From Methanosarcinales archaeon (GTDB taxonomy: Archaea > Halobacteriota > Methanosarcinia > Methanosarcinales > Methanocomedenaceae), in NCBI GenBank assembly GCA_021108405.1, contig JAIOQW010000211.1:1-50118 (forward strand): a DNA stretch of 50,118 nucleotides. Reading direction: 5' to 3'. The notes beneath the pieces are model-generated. The model was given only the letters and a program-made list of their open reading frames with translations, had not been told where the DNA came from and ran no database searches. Every line of letters begins with the position of its first letter. Within the stretch, counting starts at the first letter, position 1. Below, piece after piece: positions 46,319 through 50,118 of the stretch. Both the position numbers and the translations under genes were made by a program.

Positions 46319-46438
46319 CTATAGTAGATGGTAAAAATACTTTGCTTCTATCCGGTTTTAACTCCACTTAATTCATCCGCCGTAAAGCTACACTATCTTT
46401 ATACAAAGCACTAACCCTATGCCTGCAAAGTAATATTT
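46319..46438 (-). pseudogene. fragment of a histidine kinase C-terminus
   Basis: Read from 46438 down, the frame gives KYYFAGIGLVLCIKIV, then stop, LYGG, stop, IKWS, stop, NRIEAKYFYHLL, stop. This aligns without gaps to the end of the array kinases ([21 protein letters not shown], then RIWVESEPGKGTTFYFTIP), keeping GIGL, C, KIV, GG and FY. Three in-frame stops show that it is dead. Its upstream side runs directly into hairpin repeat copy d (46444-46480), and the rest of the gene is absent. Confidence 0.75.
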
Positions 46439-46443
46439 TATTT

Positions 46444-46480
46444 TAGTATATCAAATAAATCCGAGCGAGGATTTTATTCT
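46444..46480 (-). repeat. modular hairpin repeat, copy d (minimal copy)
   Basis: On the minus strand it reads AGAATAAAATCCTCGCTCGG, then ATTTATTTGATATACTA: only the opening AAAATCC/GGATTT hairpin and the closing TTGATATACTA remain, with all inner modules absent. It borders the kinase pseudogene fragment. Confidence 0.65.
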
Positions 46481-46524
46481 TACTATATAAAAGCTGTTCT
46501 ATTATTAGTTTGTTTCTAAAATTT

Positions 46525-47148
46525 TCAGTCCTTCAAACTTTTCATCACATTTACCAGGTTATCATAATCAACCTTAGTATCATAACAGCCATCATTTAGC
46601 AATGGGACTCCATAGGTCACTATTTTTTTGCTCTTCAATGAACGCATAACTTTATTCAACTCATAATTGCATGCAACAAGCAGAGCACCATCTGCAGATT
46701 GTTTTTTAATAATATGGCGTACATAGGATGAACCGGCAACAATATGTAAGTTATAATTATATTTTCGTGCATCTTCTTTCATCTGTGAGAATATACATTT
46801 TCCGCAGGACATACATTCGATCCCGAAACGCGTTGATGGCGCCGGACACTCAAGAGACCGCATACAGTGCGGAGTAAGCAGCAAACGGTGCTGTGTCTTT
46901 ATAAAATCAGACCTGTGGGCCGTGTTCTTTAGCGATACCATCCATTTGTCAAAAGTCCTGGTATCACCGAATTTGAAGAATAATGATTTGATCGGGAGAT
47001 AAAAAAAATCAAGGATATTGGCAAAAAAACCGGCAAGCCAGACATTCCGATTAAGACTAAGCCGGCCCATAAACAGAGCTAATAGGGCCAGTATTACAGA
47101 TATGATAATAATTAAAAATATGCCGAATCCGATCAGGTTATAGATCAT
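46525..47148 (-). CDS. DUF116 family membrane protein (second of two)
   Basis: A 207-residue protein with an N-terminal membrane span (about 5-27) and a cysteine-rich DUF116 domain: Cys95 and Cys101 (TPHCMRSLECP), Cys112, Cys115 and Cys118 (IECMSCGKC), then VACNYEL and NDGCYDTKVD. The spacing suggests one or more metal or Fe-S sites; function is unknown. The ATG overlaps the stop of the upstream DUF116 gene (ATGA). It lacks some cysteines of its partner (for example GALLVAC against GACLGVAC), so the two have diverged. Confidence 0.85.
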   Translation of the reverse strand: MIYNLIGFGIFLIIIISVILALLALFMGRLSLNRNVWLAGFFANILDFFYLPIKSLFFKFGDTRTFDKWMVSLKNTAHRSDFIKTQHRLLLTPHCMRSLECPAPSTRFGIECMSCGKCIFSQMKEDARKYNYNLHIVAGSSYVRHIIKKQSADGALLVACNYELNKVMRSLKSKKIVTYGVPLLNDGCYDTKVDYDNLVNVMKSLKD

Positions 47149-47783
47149 TTGTCACACATCTCCATTTTCTTAGACACTTCAACCAGATCTACTTTTGTGT
47201 CATAACATCCGTCTCGAAGCAGGCAGACCCCCTGAACAGGTACGATCTTTGAGACAGCCTGCATTGACTCTGTTAGCTCTCCGTGACATGCTACACCAAG
47301 GCAGGCCCCTGGTTTGTAGGACTTGAGGATCTTCCTGACAAAACTATCACCAGGTACGATAAACACTTTGAAATTATTCTTTTTTGCTTCATCAACTATA
47401 TGGCTTATATCACACATTTTGCATTGTTTGCATTCATAACCTATTATGGGGTCACACCGCGCCCTGCACTGCGGATGCCTCATGCATTGCGGCAGGATGA
47501 TAGCACGCCGTAAAGTTACATGCTTGAATTTCTCAAGCATTACTGCATTTTTTATCTCAATGAGTATCTCATCAACGAGCTGTTCCTTAACATAGAAGAC
47601 CCTGCATATCCACTTTGCTGGCGAGTAGAATAGATACAGCATAAAAAGAATAAAATTGGGGAATATAATTGTATGTTTTTTAAAACTATAAATACCCAAT
47701 ATTAAAGCCAATGTAATTATGAAAAAAAAAATAACAAAGAAAAAAACAAACAATTTTCCAAGTATTTCATAGAATATTTGCAT
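47145..47783 (-). CDS. DUF116 family membrane protein (first of two)
   Basis: A 212-residue protein with an N-terminal membrane segment (about 8-33) and a probable second hydrophobic stretch (about 40-55). A DUF116 domain follows: LPQCMRHPQCRARC, then YECKQCKMC, GACLGVACHGE, GVCLLRDGCYDTKVD. At least ten cysteines are clustered as in Fe-S or zinc proteins. DUF116 proteins occur widely in methanogens and some bacteria and remain uncharacterised. ATG 47783 was chosen; GTG 47798 is also in frame. It is coupled to the second DUF116 gene. Confidence 0.85.
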   Translation of the reverse strand: MQIFYEILGKLFVFFFVIFFFIITLALILGIYSFKKHTIIFPNFILFMLYLFYSPAKWICRVFYVKEQLVDEILIEIKNAVMLEKFKHVTLRRAIILPQCMRHPQCRARCDPIIGYECKQCKMCDISHIVDEAKKNNFKVFIVPGDSFVRKILKSYKPGACLGVACHGELTESMQAVSKIVPVQGVCLLRDGCYDTKVDLVEVSKKMEMCDK

Positions 47784-47843
47784 ATTTATTTCTATCACAC
47801 GAGGTAAATTCTCATACTATAATATATCTTTTCGTATTTTTTA

Positions 47844-48007
47844 TAGTATATCAGGTATAACTTGATATATCGAAAATATTCACTTCGTTCACATTTTCTA
47901 ATCCTCTATTCCTCTGGAATATCGGACGAAGATTCTATGAATCTTCTAATCTTCAGCTCCTTTGGAGCTTCAGTCAATAAAATCCGACCGAAGGGAGGAT
48001 TTTGTTC
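47844..48007 (-). repeat. modular hairpin repeat, copy e
   Basis: It starts two or three bases after the stop codon of the macroglobulin gene and runs through the same ordered modules as copy b: AAAATCC/GGATTTT, GCTCC-AAA-GGAGC, AAGATT/AATCTT, ATTCC/GGAAT and AAAATG/ATTTTC. It ends in TATCAAGTTATACCTGATA and TACTA. Compensating loop differences between copies b and e leave the stems intact. Confidence 0.8.
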
Positions 48008-48009
48008 TT

Positions 48010-50118
48010 CTAAACTACCATTATCTGTTGACCCTTAGACTCAGCTTTTATTTCCGGATCATAATATGAATAAGCACTGCTATCCGGTATCAGTGCCTTA
48101 ACCGGAAATACTGCCTCTACCTGAAGATCAAAGGTTAATTCTTTGTCTGCTGGCAGATCATCTACATACAATATGATCTTACGACCTGCTATTTCATACC
48201 TGCTAATGTCACCTTTTTTCTTTAATATTTCAAGTCCTGATACCACCGGAGTAAAACCTGTAGGTACAGCTACATCCATTATCAGCATTCCTGTGGAATT
48301 GGCAGAGCCTGTATATTTTATGTGTGCATGTACATCTACAATGTCATTCACAGCCACATTCGATGCGTCATATTCAACCTCAAACTCCATATCACTATAT
48401 ACAGGTATATCAGGTAGTATCACATTGAATTTCTTGACCAGTTGGTAATTGATATTGCCGTTTCCTGACATGCTAAGTGTCACATCGTTTGCCATTGCGG
48501 GGATCTCAATTATCTGCAGCACATCATAATTATCCTGGTTTATGTCTATTTCACTGATCTCTTCACCATCTGCATAAACCGTAATAGATGCATCAATATC
48601 CCGTGTTTGGGCAGCAGCTGCACTTATCAGTGCTTCAAATGCCACCACTGTATCCTGGGTGCTACAGTATCCGCCTTTACTGTTGCGCTGGGCTGATATC
48701 CATTTCAATACATCGTTGGCTCTTGCATCATTATGCTCGATAAGTACCAGTGCACCGTAGGATGATACTTCCACATTCTTGCCTGATGGAGGTTGCAAGT
48801 ATCTGTTATTTGTAGAGTTCCCGGGTTCCAGTTCCCAGTACATGCCATTCTCGTTTTGCCTGGCAAGTTCCATTAACATAGACAGTGCCTCATCTGCTTT
48901 ATTGCTATCTATCTTCTCCAATACCAGAGCTGCCAGTGCAAGAGCATAAGGGTCGTTTTGACAATCATCCAGATTATTTTCCAGATAACGCGAAGCACTG
49001 GTAAGAGCATTCTGTGCATTGCCATATTCGCACAGTGCCAGTGCAGTATAAGCAGTCAGGGAATATTTTCCCTGCATTCCACCCAGGATCTCCTGGTGAT
49101 GTACAAAACCTATCTGGTCCCAGGAACCATCCTGGTTCTGATGGTCTACTATCCAATCGGCTGCACTGTCAAGTACGTTCTCATCAATAGTGGTCACATT
49201 CCTGGCATTACCGAAACTCCTAAGAACAAAATCAGTTAGCCACAGGCTGCCTTCGGGGTCACTATCCCCGAATGCGGAGAATGAACCGTCCCTGTGCTGG
49301 AAGGTAAGCTGTCTCTGGTAGCCTGTGATGATGAACATTTCAGCTTTAGCCTGTATCTCAGGATTGGACTGACCTGTGGTCTTAAGGTAGCGCAATATCT
49401 CCACATCAGGAGCAAAGAACATCATATTCTGTTCTCCGCACCCGTACGGCATACCAAGCAGATCATCCAAACCGCTTATAGTCTGGGCTACAATCGATGG
49501 AGTGAAACTAAGCAATACTATGCCGGAATCATCAACTATATCCTGGGGCAGTAGAGCATCCAATGTAACATCCTCTCCCTGTATGACACCATTAACCACG
49601 ATCTCGCGTCGGGTCCCTTCAGGTTCTACGATCACCTGTTTCTTTACTGCATCTGCCCTGGATGTAGTTTGTCCGGTTATCTCCACTATCTGTGTGCCTA
49701 CCTGTGTGGGTTTTATAGTAAACCTTGCAGGCTGTACACTGTTTGCCGGGACAGTTACCTGTGTTTTATTTACTCCTATGATATCAAACCATCCGGAAGA
49801 GGAAAGGGTAATGCTTACCTGCTGTTCCTGGTCCAGGTAATTGTATACCTGGACAGTGACCGGGAATTCTTCGCCCCTGGTCACTGCATAAGGGAGGTCA
49901 GGATCAATAAAAAAGTCCTGGAACACTACCAGATCAGTTTCAGCCATACCAAAACCTTCAGAAGATGAGGATACGGCATGTAGCCTCCAGGTAGTTATGG
50001 AATCAGGAGCGACAATGGACACACTGGCCCTGCCGCTATCGTCAGTGACCATTTCAGGTTCCCATATCCATGTTTCAGGGAAGAACTGTCTAACATGCCC
50101 GACCTGCGCCAGAGTCCC
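48010..50118 (-). CDS. alpha-2-macroglobulin-like protein with thioester (5' end outside window)
   Basis: The frame is open to the window edge, so only the C-terminal 702 residues are seen; the first legible residues include VRQFFPETWIWEPEM, the standard macroglobulin segment before the bait/A2M domain. The thioester motif YGCGEQNM (codon for the Cys at 49438-49440) is intact, followed by a thioester-containing alpha/alpha domain with QDGSWDQIG and GMQGKYSLTAYTALAL repeats, and a C-terminal receptor-binding-like beta domain (from about 48420). Such proteins covalently trap attacking proteases on the cell surface in bacteria. No C-terminal anchor is visible; a signal peptide or lipobox would be on the missing end. 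Confidence 0.9.
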   Translation of the reverse strand, partial: GTLAQVGHVRQFFPETWIWEPEMVTDDSGRASVSIVAPDSITTWRLHAVSSSSEGFGMAETDLVVFQDFFIDPDLPYAVTRGEEFPVTVQVYNYLDQEQQVSITLSSSGWFDIIGVNKTQVTVPANSVQPARFTIKPTQVGTQIVEITGQTTSRADAVKKQVIVEPEGTRREIVVNGVIQGEDVTLDALLPQDIVDDSGIVLLSFTPSIVAQTISGLDDLLGMPYGCGEQNMMFFAPDVEILRYLKTTGQSNPEIQAKAEMFIITGYQRQLTFQHRDGSFSAFGDSDPEGSLWLTDFVLRSFGNARNVTTIDENVLDSAADWIVDHQNQDGSWDQIGFVHHQEILGGMQGKYSLTAYTALALCEYGNAQNALTSASRYLENNLDDCQNDPYALALAALVLEKIDSNKADEALSMLMELARQNENGMYWELEPGNSTNNRYLQPPSGKNVEVSSYGALVLIEHNDARANDVLKWISAQRNSKGGYCSTQDTVVAFEALISAAAAQTRDIDASITVYADGEEISEIDINQDNYDVLQIIEIPAMANDVTLSMSGNGNINYQLVKKFNVILPDIPVYSDMEFEVEYDASNVAVNDIVDVHAHIKYTGSANSTGMLIMDVAVPTGFTPVVSGLEILKKKGDISRYEIAGRKIILYVDDLPADKELTFDLQVEAVFPVKALIPDSSAYSYYDPEIKAESKGQQIMVV

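Overview
The window reads as a low-GC (about 40% by eye) archaeal chromosome segment, most likely from the Methanosarcinales and possibly from an anaerobic methane- or alkane-oxidising relative. The evidence is a Sep-tRNA:Cys-tRNA synthase, two DUF116 proteins, an aldehyde ferredoxin oxidoreductase, a CcmE of the Cys-x3-Tyr type, SPASM radical SAM, CARDB surface proteins, archaeal-type Shine-Dalgarno sites (GGTG/GAGG) and TATA-like promoters. The lineage call is inference; no rRNA or tRNA gene was seen.

Layout. 1-7.8 kb: an Asp/Glu racemase-family gene, an orphan VapB-like antitoxin, three uncharacterised proteins, then a cluster of a ribbon-helix-helix/V4R-like protein, a PPC (DUF296) protein and a membrane-anchored CARDB protein. 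7.9-13.2 kb: redox and cofactor genes, namely AOR with its four-cluster ferredoxin, SepCysS, and a ccmD-ccmE-radical SAM operon. 13.5-19 kb: a surface protein, a divergent tubulin/FtsZ-superfamily GTPase and a Na+/Ca2+ exchanger in one operon, each with a TTG start, followed by a Kef-type antiporter. 19-44.8 kb: a 26-kb array of 16 same-strand signalling genes (12 histidine kinases, 2 single-domain response regulators, 2 solute-binding lipoproteins). 45-50 kb: a further PAS kinase, a kinase pseudogene fragment, two DUF116 proteins and an alpha-2-macroglobulin-like protein with an intact thioester motif, cut by the window edge.

The signalling array is the main feature. Eight genes (about 42.6 to 26.5 kb) overlap or abut end to start, so they look like one translationally coupled operon. 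Six of them are kinases with nearly interchangeable C-terminal transmitter modules joined to different N-terminal sensors: multi-TM, periplasmic ABC-substrate-binding-like, PocR, PAS, GAF and extracytoplasmic/HAMP. The two solute-binding lipoproteins sit directly downstream of a kinase each, with no permease or ATPase, so they probably act as ligand sensors. No DNA-binding output domain is present. The array reads as a sensor-diversification island built by duplication and domain swapping, with some kinases decaying: one lacks the phosphoacceptor His, one has lost the ATP lid, and one survives only as a fragment.

Other cross-window signals: two genes (the AOR ferredoxin and the first response regulator of the array) have no ATG/GTG/TTG at the start that homology demands, but both carry a ribosome-binding site before an ATA codon. 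A modular family of hairpin-rich repeats occurs at five intergenic places and even supplies the end of one reading frame.
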